Virus record (IMG/VR): IMGVR_UViG_3300033150_002214
Coordinates: 1 to 37,904 of that record
Reading direction: 5' to 3' (one strand)
Length of the DNA stretch: 37,904 bases
DNA from: a virus
A program made the position numbers and the translations under genes. The notes under the pieces were generated by a model that did not search any database, was not told the origin of the DNA, and worked only from the letters and a program-made list of their open reading frames with translations. This document shows positions 31,812 to 37,904 of the stretch, piece by piece; the stretch's first letter is position 1, and the number at the start of each line of letters is the position of its first letter.

Positions 31812-32081
31812 ATGAGTAATATTTTCTGGCGACCATCAGGCAGTGTTGAGGTCTGGGGCGACAATCCCACGTTGGAGGAAATCGGGCGACTGATTGACCT
31901 CATGGTGGAGTATATCGAATCGCAGGGCCACACAATCACAGTCGGCACATTCACTGATAGCTCAGATGATGTGCGACAATATACCGACCCGAGTGATGAG
32001 ACAGACGACTTCTGTCGTGAGGAATTGAACCAACTGTTCAATCAGGCGTGGGAATACGCAACCGTTCACATCACTACCTGA
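31812..32081 (+). CDS. Hypothetical acidic protein, 89 aa
   Basis: An acidic protein (MSNIFWRPSGSVEVWGDNPT, then EEIGRLIDLMVEYIESQGHT) of unknown family, probably helix-strand-helix. It follows the second copy of the shared leader. The spacer before it is GC-rich with a small hairpin (GCGCCC-tgcg-GGGCGC). Codon use is of lower GC than the phage backbone, as for its neighbours. No functional clue beyond small size and acidity, which would suit an inhibitor or DNA mimic; that is speculation. Confidence 0.65.
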   Translation: MSNIFWRPSGSVEVWGDNPTLEEIGRLIDLMVEYIESQGHTITVGTFTDSSDDVRQYTDPSDETDDFCREELNQLFNQAWEYATVHITT

Positions 32082-32155
32082 ACTCCACAACACCCTCCCC
32101 ACCCCCTCGGCCAGCGCCGGGCGGGGTGAAGTCAACCTGAACAGGAGACAGACCG

Positions 32156-32677
32156 ATGGCAGACCATGTAACACACTATGACGGATGGGTGCGAGACACG
32201 CTCGCAGACTGCCGCAAACCAGAGAAGGCCTATCTGATACCAGATCATCTCACTGATCTGTTGGAGGGCGATCCGAACAATGACAGCTCACTGCAAAGCA
32301 TATTTTGGGATGCATGGATGGAAGCGCTTCGTGATGATGCTGACATGGATGCCGCGAACGCCGCAATTGAACGGGCGATCGGCCAACTAGATCCAAACGC
32401 CGACACTGCCGAACTTGATTTGAGTGAACTCGAAGAGGCGGTTTGTAACTACGAACAAATCGCATCGGATAGGCTACAAAGGATTATCATGGACATCCGA
32501 CAACTGATCCTCGATCGTCTGGAAGCCACCGGCCGGACCCGCTACTGGCTCGCCGAACTCGCCGACCACTCGCTGCACCCGCACACGGTTTACCGTTACC
32601 TGCGTGCCGATGCCGATCTCACCGGCAAGCGACTGGCCGAGCTGATGACGGCGGTCGGGCTGAAGGTCAAGCCCTGA
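32156..32677 (+). CDS. Acidic N-terminal domain fused to HTH domain, 173 aa
   Basis: Residues about 1-110 (MADHVTHYDGWVRDTLADCR, DLSELEEAVCNYEQIASDRL) are acidic, helical and encoded by lower-GC DNA. From M112 the sequence becomes GC-rich and reads MDIRQLILDRLEATGRTRYW LAELADHSLHPHTVYRYLRA DADLTGKRLAELMTAVGLKV, a Cro/XRE-like helix-turn-helix. The frame is open through the junction, so it is read as one gene, but the HTH part could also be expressed alone from the ATG at 32489. It follows the third shared leader. Likely a transcriptional regulator. Confidence 0.65.
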   Translation: MADHVTHYDGWVRDTLADCRKPEKAYLIPDHLTDLLEGDPNNDSSLQSIFWDAWMEALRDDADMDAANAAIERAIGQLDPNADTAELDLSELEEAVCNYEQIASDRLQRIIMDIRQLILDRLEATGRTRYWLAELADHSLHPHTVYRYLRADADLTGKRLAELMTAVGLKVKP

Positions 32678-32747
32678 TCGGCGTGGGGCATTACAATGAT
32701 GGAGGTGGGGCGAGCGCAGGCAGACGAGCGGCTGATAGGAGGCTGCG

Positions 32748-33017
32748 ATGCCGTTCTCCACGATAGGCATTTACAACGTGGTCGATGAGCTCGGTCGGCC
32801 TCATCAGATTGAGGTGTTTGCCACATGGGAGCGGATCTCGCGCGGCGGTTCCGAATGGATGGATACGCCGAAGCTCTACGACGGCAGGACTAACAGCCGT
32901 CATTGGGCAACCCCAGACGGTGATGCTTGGATAATCCACGATCCTCTACACGGCGACCTGCGAGCCACTGGCGATCCGCCGCCGGCAGTACCGCAATTTG
33001 CGGAGACGCCAGGATGA
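32748..33017 (+). CDS. Hypothetical protein, 89 aa
   Basis: Starts MPFSTIGIYNVVDELGRPHQ with AGGAGG six bases upstream; continues ISRGGSEWMDTPKLYDGRTN and DAWIIHDPLHGDLRATGDPP. Beta-rich N-terminus, Pro-rich C-terminus. It does not carry the shared leader and is of intermediate GC, so it may not belong to the same cassette. It converges with the zinc-ribbon gene at 33124. Family unknown. Confidence 0.6.
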   Translation: MPFSTIGIYNVVDELGRPHQIEVFATWERISRGGSEWMDTPKLYDGRTNSRHWATPDGDAWIIHDPLHGDLRATGDPPPAVPQFAETPG

Positions 33018-33123
33018 CCCGAACCTCTGCCGCCAAAACCGAAACTTACCCGAAGCTTTGACGAGAGCCCGTTGAATCGGCCGCCCGATCGCCGTGCCTT
33101 CGCCGTCCGTGGCCTTCCGTGTT

Positions 33124-33327
33124 TCAACCTCCCGGAGCCGGGGGATCTGCCCCCAACCGCTCCACTGTGAAGAACTCGTAGCCGCAGTTGCGGCAGCGCC
33201 GCTTGCGGACGATGCCCTTTCCCCGCGGCCGCGTGTAGAGTACGGGCGCGTGCCGGCAGCCGCATCTCCGGCACTCGACCGGGTATTCCTCCGGCGGCTG
33301 ATCTGATTCGTGATCCGGCTCTCCCAT
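33124..33327 (-). CDS. Zinc-ribbon protein, 67 aa
   Basis: After an acidic start (MGEPDHESDQPPEEYPVECR) it has CRRCGCRHAPVLYTRPRGKG and RKRRCRNCGYEFFTVERLG, a treble of Cys residues and a closing CxxC that form a zinc ribbon. It resembles the zinc-binding half of NrdR-like or Ogr/Delta-like proteins in style. ATG 33327 is chosen; TTG 33333 is possible and better placed after AAGG. It lies 30 bp downstream of the terminase gene, so it may be co-transcribed. Likely a small transcriptional regulator or nucleic-acid binder. Confidence 0.7.
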   Translation of the reverse strand: MGEPDHESDQPPEEYPVECRRCGCRHAPVLYTRPRGKGIVRKRRCRNCGYEFFTVERLGADPPAPGG

Positions 33328-33362
33328 GTTCAAACCGGGCCTTTCTCGTTCGTTCTTGGTCC

Positions 33363-35786
33363 CTAATTCGTCCCCATCGCCGCCCTTCCGGGGGCGCCGG
33401 GGGCCAGGCGGATGCGCTTACGCTTCTTGCCCGACCGCGCCTGGTGCCCGAGGGTGGTGATGCCCTCGATCGACGCGGCGACGGCCGCCCCGACCACGCA
33501 GTCCCACAGGTGGTTGTCGCGCCCGGGGCTGAGCTTCCATTCATCCACCCGCCGGCCGCGGCCCTCCGTGGCTACGGGGTATTCGCTCGTGAGGTGCTCG
33601 ATGAGCATGCGGTGCTCCGCCGGCGAGCCCTTGCAGATGGAGAGACTGCCCTGGTCGCCGTGGGCAGCGCGCAGGCGATCGGCGGCGAAGCTCTTCCACC
33701 AGTTCACATCGAATATGAGATAGCGCGAGGCGCGCCGGGCGCTGCGCACCGGGATGCGCCATTGCTGTCCCACGCGATCCCCGGGTTTCTTCTCCCACTC
33801 GTTGAGCGGCTTCTGACTGGCGCCGATGCCCCGCCCGTGGCTGGGCAGCAGCAGCGCCCGGTGATCGCTCTCGCGGCAGAACTGGTAGACGACATCCGTC
33901 GACTTGCCCCAGTTCGCATCGATGATGATCCGCGTGATGGCCAATTCCGTGGCCCCCTCGTTGCGCCATGGCCGGCTGCAGAGCTCATCGGTGAGCTGCT
34001 GCAGTCCATTGTAGAGCTTCCCCTCGAAGCCTGTCCCGGGGGCCGCGCGGCCCAGCGTGCGCCGCGCATCGCGGTTCGTGAAATACTGCCGCCCCTGATC
34101 GGGCCACGCGCCGTAGTCGACGATGGTGCCGACGAAGTTGTCGCCCCAGGCGCAGACGACCCACCAGAGAACCTTGTCTTGCACATCGATGAACGCGACG
34201 AGCTGGTGGCAGGCCTGCGGGATCACGCCGCGCGCGACGCCGGCGATCTTCCCCGCCAACGCTTCGTCATCCAATCGGTCGGCCGCGTCCGGGTTCAGGT
34301 CCAGCGGCTCATTCTGGTACTCGGCGAAGAAGGTCGCCTCATCACGCAGGCGCAGGTTCCAGGCGTGCTGGATGGCCGACAGCTCCGTCGGATGGAATCG
34401 CTCCGGCCAGGCGACCTCCGCGCCCTGATCCATCGCCTTGCGGTGCTTGCGGTAGAACGCGGTAGCGGCCTTGCCGCCATCCTCGTTGAGCAGGCCGTCG
34501 GCGCGGATCTGAGCGTACTGCTCCCAGAGCGTCTCGTTCGTGGGCCAGCGGTACACCATTTGGCACCGCTCGCTGTTCCAGTCCGGGTGCTTTGTGCGAT
34601 CCAGGATCCGGTCGGCCATGTCATTCTGGACGATGACGGTCACCGTGAGCAGCCCGGCGATGCGCTTGCCCGGGCCGGCCAGGCCGAGGATCGCGCCGGC
34701 CAGGATCCGCTCGCGCTGTTCGTTCTGCGTGATCGACTTGGCCGTCTCGTCCGTCTGCGGATCGTCCACGAGCACGAGGTCCGGCCGCACGGTTTCCCCG
34801 TCGGGCCGGACGAACTTCATGCCGCGGATCCGGCCGGTGAGGCCGGCCACGCGGATGATGCCGCCTGAGGCGACGCTCCCCGGGATCGAGGGGAGGATGA
34901 CCTGATCGACGCGCCAACTGATGCGCGTGCGCTTCCCCTCGTAGAGCTGGCCCTTTGCGCGCTGGGTGATGCCATCGAGGCGCTGGATCGGGTAACAGAG
35001 CTCGGGGAAGTCGGCGGCGAGACGCTCGTTGAGCTCGAGCTCGGTCTTGATGCTGTCGAGCATGTCCACCGCCAGGCCCTTATCGGCCCCGATCAGCGCC
35101 ACGAAACTGCAGTGGCCGTAGCCCTCGGCCCACAGGCACGCGACCTCGCAGAGCGATGTCTTGCCGCTGCCGCGCGCCATGGCCATGGCGAAGAGATCAC
35201 CTCCCAGCACCGCTCGCTCGATCTTGGCGATGACCCGCAGGTGATCCTTTGACCACGGCAGGTAAAAGCGCTGTGGGAAGTACTCATCGCAGAAGGCTCG
35301 AAAGTTCCGCTCGCAACGGGCCCGACGCTCGGGATTCTCGATCGCCGGCAGCGGGGCGATGTCGCGCCCGGACCGCGACTGATCGGCCTGCCGCGCCCGC
35401 GTGCGCTCGCGATGCGCCTCATAGCCGCCTCCCGAAGCCCCTGATCCTGAGCCAGGTGCGCCGGCGATGTGCCGGTCGGTGGCGAGCCAACCGGCATAGC
35501 GCAGCAGGTCGATCGACTTGCCATCACTCCCGGGCGCCGTGATGCGCGCCCCGGCGGCCAAGCGGTCGCTGTAGAGGCGCCGCTCGGTGAGGACCGTGCC
35601 CAGTGGTGTGGAATTGAGGAGCTGCAACAGCTCCGCCGGCTTGAGTTTGCGTGGGTCGCGCGGCATCGCGGGTCCGAGAAGCTGGGCCAGTTTCGACGCG
35701 AGAGCGTCGAGATCGATCTTTCTTGGCGCACCGCGCGATCGGGCTGATGCGCCACCGCGGGTGCGCCGATTGCGAATTTCAGCCAT
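33363..35786 (-). CDS. terL: Terminase large subunit
   Basis: The 807-aa packaging motor has Walker A at 205-211 (RGSGKTS), Walker B at 337-342 (LVLVDD), and the three acidic residues of an RNase H-like nuclease at D534 (FIDVQ), D623 (IIDAN) and D762 (HLWDC). The type is close to lambda gpA-like terminases. Residues about 50-105 (LLNSTPLGTVLTERRLYSDR ... SDGKSIDLLRYAGWLATDRH) form an extra DNA-binding module related to the neighbouring 94-aa protein, with a Gly/Ser linker after it (106-120). It packages DNA into the prohead and cuts it. A 10-mer copy (33386) encodes the C-terminus. Confidence 0.93.
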   Translation of the reverse strand: MAEIRNRRTRGGASARSRGAPRKIDLDALASKLAQLLGPAMPRDPRKLKPAELLQLLNSTPLGTVLTERRLYSDRLAAGARITAPGSDGKSIDLLRYAGWLATDRHIAGAPGSGSGASGGGYEAHRERTRARQADQSRSGRDIAPLPAIENPERRARCERNFRAFCDEYFPQRFYLPWSKDHLRVIAKIERAVLGGDLFAMAMARGSGKTSLCEVACLWAEGYGHCSFVALIGADKGLAVDMLDSIKTELELNERLAADFPELCYPIQRLDGITQRAKGQLYEGKRTRISWRVDQVILPSIPGSVASGGIIRVAGLTGRIRGMKFVRPDGETVRPDLVLVDDPQTDETAKSITQNEQRERILAGAILGLAGPGKRIAGLLTVTVIVQNDMADRILDRTKHPDWNSERCQMVYRWPTNETLWEQYAQIRADGLLNEDGGKAATAFYRKHRKAMDQGAEVAWPERFHPTELSAIQHAWNLRLRDEATFFAEYQNEPLDLNPDAADRLDDEALAGKIAGVARGVIPQACHQLVAFIDVQDKVLWWVVCAWGDNFVGTIVDYGAWPDQGRQYFTNRDARRTLGRAAPGTGFEGKLYNGLQQLTDELCSRPWRNEGATELAITRIIIDANWGKSTDVVYQFCRESDHRALLLPSHGRGIGASQKPLNEWEKKPGDRVGQQWRIPVRSARRASRYLIFDVNWWKSFAADRLRAAHGDQGSLSICKGSPAEHRMLIEHLTSEYPVATEGRGRRVDEWKLSPGRDNHLWDCVVGAAVAASIEGITTLGHQARSGKKRKRIRLAPGAPGRAAMGTN

Positions 35787-35859
35787 CCCACTGTTGTCCC
35801 AGTGAGGTGGTCAGGGAGCTGCGACCGGTCCCGTGCCGGCGCGGCTCCCGCTTGATGGA

Positions 35860-36144
35860 TCACCCCTTCGCCGCATGCTCGTGTGCCAGCCACGCGGTGT
35901 AATGCACTAGGTTGATTGTGCCATCATGATTCGTCGGTGCGCCGTCGCCCAGGTCGGCCCGAACCATCTCCTTCGTGATCCGCGCATCGGAAACCGTGCT
36001 GAGCAGCTTCGCCATCGTGTGGACCGACATTGCCATCGGGTCCACTTCGGCGCGGCGCTGGCGTGCGAGCGGCACTTTCTTCACTGCCCGTCTCCGTCGC
36101 GGTGCGGCCTTCTTCTTCGCGGCCTTCTTCTTCACCTTGCTCAT
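35860..36144 (-). CDS. Small terminase candidate (Nu1-like), 94 aa
   Basis: A very basic Lys/Arg arm (KKKAAKKKAAPRRRRAVKKV) is followed by MAKLLSTVSDARITKEMVRA DLGDGAPTNHDGTINLVHYT AWLAHEH, a compact HTH in the Nu1 style (GAP...DG.I.L..Y..WL). The same module occurs in the N-terminus of the large terminase. Position immediately before terL, size and DNA-binding character suggest the small subunit that recognises the packaging site. The ATG overlaps the methyltransferase stop as ATGA. It could instead be a histone-like protein; the homologous module argues for terminase. Confidence 0.65.
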   Translation of the reverse strand: MSKVKKKAAKKKAAPRRRRAVKKVPLARQRRAEVDPMAMSVHTMAKLLSTVSDARITKEMVRADLGDGAPTNHDGTINLVHYTAWLAHEHAAKG

Positions 36145-37409
36145 CGACGCCCTCTCCGCGTGCGCTTCGCCTTGTGGCCGGTGCATTCCTCCCAGCGCTG
36201 CACGATCACATCGCAATAGGCCGGGTCGATTTCCATCATGAATGCCTGCCGCTCGTACTGTTCCGCAGCGATGAGCGTCGAGCCGGATCCGCCGAAGAGG
36301 TCGAGGACGTTCTCGCCCGGGCGCGATGAGTAGTCGATCGCGCGCGCTGCCAGCTCGACCGGCTTCTCCGTGAGATGCATCATCGCCTGCGGATTCACCT
36401 TCTTCACGGACCAGACATCAGGCACATTGGCCGGACCGAAGAACTTATGCGCAGCGCCCTCGCGCCAGCCGTAGAAGCACCATTCGTGATCGCCCATGAA
36501 GTCCTTGCGCGTGAGCACCGGATGCATCTTGTGCCAGATGATCGCCTGGCTGAAGTAGAGCCCGCAGGCCTTGAGCGCCGGCGGATAGCAGCCAATGTTC
36601 GTGTACCCGCCCCAGATGTAGAAACCGCGGCCGGGCAGCAATACGCGAGCGATGTGCCCGAACCACGCAAGCAGAAGCTCATCGAACTGTTCATCCGAGA
36701 CGAAGTCATTGACGAGCGGCCGATCCTTGGCTCGCATCTTACGTTCGGCTGCCTTTGCCGGTTGGGGTGCCGCGAACGTTGAGTTGCCGGCGGCGATCGC
36801 ATTCCTGCTGCGCGGCTCGACATTGACGTTATAGGGCGGGTCCGTGTTGACCAGATGAATCGGCTCACCATCGAGCAGGCGATCGACATCCGCTTGGCTG
36901 CCGGCATCGCCGCAAAGGAGCCGGTGGTCGCCAAGCTGATACAGATCGCCCGGCTTCGTCTTGGGATCATCGGGCGGTTCGGGCACCGCGTCCGGGTCGC
37001 CCACCAGCGATCCCAGGAGCCGCGCGAGTTCGCCGGCGTCGAAGCCGAGCAGGCCGAGATCCACATCGGCATCGCGCAGCGCCGCCAGCTCGATCGGCAG
37101 CAGATCGAAGTCCCACTCCGCGATCTCGCCCGTCTTGTTGTCGGCGATCCGGTAGGCGCGGGCCTGCTCCGGCGTGAGGTCCTCGGCCACATGAACCGGC
37201 ACCTTCGCCAGCTTCAGGCGCTTCGCCGCCTTCCAGCGCGTCTCGCCGACGACGATCATGCCCTCGGCATCGACCACGATCGGCTGCCGGAATCCGAACT
37301 CCCGCAGCGAGCGAGCAACGGCATCGACCGCCCGATCGTTGCAGCGCGGGTTTCCCTCGTACAGCCGGATCCGCTCGACCGGCCACAGTTCCACCTTCGG
37401 CGCGCTCAT
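36141..37409 (-). CDS. ParB-domain/DNA amino-methyltransferase fusion
   Basis: This 422-aa protein joins a ParB/Srx-like N-terminal domain (about 5-130; IVVGETRWKAAKRL, AYRIADNKTGEIAEWD) to a DNA methyltransferase with DPPY at 190-193 and FGGSG at 372-376. DPPY precedes the AdoMet motif, the class-beta order, so N6-adenine or N4-cytosine methylation is expected. It also has TEKPVELAARAIDYSS, typical of the family. No restriction enzyme lies nearby, so it is probably an orphan modification enzyme that protects phage DNA or marks it for packaging or replication. It ends in an ATGA overlap with the small-terminase candidate. Confidence 0.9.
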   Translation of the reverse strand: MSAPKVELWPVERIRLYEGNPRCNDRAVDAVARSLREFGFRQPIVVDAEGMIVVGETRWKAAKRLKLAKVPVHVAEDLTPEQARAYRIADNKTGEIAEWDFDLLPIELAALRDADVDLGLLGFDAGELARLLGSLVGDPDAVPEPPDDPKTKPGDLYQLGDHRLLCGDAGSQADVDRLLDGEPIHLVNTDPPYNVNVEPRSRNAIAAGNSTFAAPQPAKAAERKMRAKDRPLVNDFVSDEQFDELLLAWFGHIARVLLPGRGFYIWGGYTNIGCYPPALKACGLYFSQAIIWHKMHPVLTRKDFMGDHEWCFYGWREGAAHKFFGPANVPDVWSVKKVNPQAMMHLTEKPVELAARAIDYSSRPGENVLDLFGGSGSTLIAAEQYERQAFMMEIDPAYCDVIVQRWEECTGHKAKRTRRGRR

Positions 37410-37412
37410 TGA

Positions 37413-37856
37413 TCAGGCGACCTTGCAGCGCGGCACCTGCAGCTCGGCGATCACCTTGATCGCGCCCGGGCGCTCCTGTTGCGGCAGCCTGGCGATCACG
37501 TCCTTCTTGACGACGTGCATGACCGTTAGCAATTCCGGCTGCTGGTCAATGAGACGATCGCGGATGGGGATGCCAGCGACGAGCGCCTCCGTCGCCACCT
37601 CGAAGAGGTGCTTCTCGAAGGATTGCCGGGTCACGCCAAGGCGGCGGATTGTTTCGGCGAAGATCGCCTCGTTGAGGAGGGAGGCGGTGGGCTTGGCCAT
37701 CGTGGCCTCGGCCCGCGTGAGCCGGCCGGTCAGCTTCGCCGTGAGGTCGAAGCCGGTGTTCGTGCCCTCGGCGATCTTCTCCTTGAGGGCCTTGAGCTCC
37801 TTGGCGGGGATGCAGTTGGACAGCGCGATCGCCGCGACGGGGTGAATCGGATCCAT
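37413..37856 (-). CDS. Hypothetical protein upstream of the methyltransferase, 147 aa
   Basis: A helical protein beginning MDPIHPVAAIALSNCIPAKE, LKALKEKIAEGTNTGFDLTA, and later SFEKHLFEVATEALVAGIPI and LTVMHVVKKDVIARLPQQE. GGAGG precedes the ATG at good spacing. It is the first gene of the minus-strand packaging block in this window and is separated from the methyltransferase by three bases. I do not recognise the family. A regulatory or packaging-accessory role is possible from context only. Confidence 0.6.
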   Translation of the reverse strand: MDPIHPVAAIALSNCIPAKELKALKEKIAEGTNTGFDLTAKLTGRLTRAEATMAKPTASLLNEAIFAETIRRLGVTRQSFEKHLFEVATEALVAGIPIRDRLIDQQPELLTVMHVVKKDVIARLPQQERPGAIKVIAELQVPRCKVA

Positions 37857-37904
37857 GGCGATTCCTCCACCCGTCGCGAAAGAAAGTCAGTCGATGTCTG
37901 CCGT

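Larger units (their letters stand above)
31466..32153 (+). repeat. Identical 13-bp leader ACAGGAGACAGAC before three genes
   Basis: The 13-mer occurs at 31466-31478, 31797-31809 and 32141-32153, each two bases before an ATG. It contains AGGAG at eight bases from the start codon, so it is a ribosome site repeated exactly, well beyond what translation needs. In the last two copies the next bases, CG, are also the same. It suggests that the genes were added by a common mechanism or share post-transcriptional control. Confidence 0.75.
3600..33395. repeat. Dispersed 10-mer family TTCCGGGGGC (about 41 copies)
   Basis: By-eye count of exact copies. Plus-orientation starts: 3600, 3853, 4864, 5729, 7147, 8704, 10214, 11341, 15853, 16145, 20656, 22239, 23768, 23940, 24037, 25004, 25511, 26622, 29027, 33386. 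Complement starts: 4090, 4220, 4759, 4792, 6825, 7243, 7730, 10821, 10851, 11307, 12509, 13546, 16033, 20066, 21006, 23586, 26302, 26551, 26962, 27319, 28963. Many one-base variants also occur (TCCGGGGGC, TTCCGGGGGT, TTCCGGGGGG). Copies lie in linkers, near gene ends and between genes. They are read in different frames (as SGG, PPE and PRK in the ParB-like gene alone). Function unknown. Confidence 0.85.

Noticed and set aside
31583-32041. 152-codon open frame on the minus strand across the accessory cassette
   Set aside because: It crosses the two plus-strand genes, which have a promoter and ribosome sites, and its composition is not that of a protein.
31481-32677. Toxin-antitoxin module in the plus-strand cassette
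   Set aside because: Small genes with an HTH protein invite this reading, but no toxin fold or known antitoxin motif was seen.
33444-34868. 474-codon open frame on the plus strand opposite the terminase
   Set aside because: Shadow of the terminase reading frame; no recognisable motif.
1-37904. Terminal repeats showing a complete circular or cos-ended genome
   Set aside because: No match between the first and last bases was seen, so completeness cannot be claimed.

Overview
The window looks like a nearly complete temperate tailed-phage genome (siphovirus-like Caudoviricetes), GC-rich (about two thirds GC by eye), from a host that is probably a planctomycete or relative. The host guess rests on memory of protein families: several tail, neck and small helix-turn-helix proteins resemble conserved proteins of planctomycete prophages. 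No database search was possible. Almost all genes lie on the minus strand, so the map is described from right to left, in transcription order. Many neighbours overlap by ATGA, which suggests translational coupling.

Packaging and modification (37.9-33.1 kb): a 147-aa unknown protein, a ParB-domain/DNA amino-methyltransferase fusion, a 94-aa small-terminase candidate, the large terminase (Walker A and B plus an RNase H-like nuclease) and a zinc-ribbon protein. Accessory block (33.0-29.4 kb): a plus-strand, lower-GC cassette of four small genes, three of which share an identical 13-bp leader. It is followed on the minus strand by a broken zinc-ribbon paralogue, a small unknown protein, a HARE-HTH protein and a winged-helix-like protein ending in a clear terminator. 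This block separates the terminase from the rest of the head genes.

Head, neck and tail (29.2-11.4 kb): gpW-like protein, lambda-family portal, prohead protease/major capsid fusion, DUF2190-like decoration protein, neck proteins with a small membrane protein among them, tail tube, an unknown structural protein, a tail assembly chaperone with a probable -1 frameshift, a lipoprotein, a minor tail protein, the tape measure, and distal tail and fibre proteins. There is no sheath gene, hence siphovirus-like. One plus-strand membrane protein gene (10.7-11.4 kb) converges on the fibre gene.

Integration and early region (10.6-0.07 kb): the 3' half of a tRNA-Gly(CCC) gene, taken as attP, with a terminator beyond it; a tyrosine integrase; small early genes; a ParB-like protein; a secreted glycoside-hydrolase-like protein; a zinc-finger/collagen-like protein; a winged-helix replication-initiator candidate carrying 22-bp iterons inside its coding sequence (lambda O-like); and a 35-aa membrane peptide. 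Phage genes lie on both sides of att, so the sequence is a free or circularly permuted phage arrangement and not a prophage-host junction.

The most unusual signal is genome-wide: the 10-mer TTCCGGGGGC (or its complement) occurs about 41 times, in both orientations, in all reading frames and between genes, where well under one copy is expected by chance. One copy sits at the inferred tail-chaperone frameshift site. The motif is almost absent from the packaging and accessory regions.
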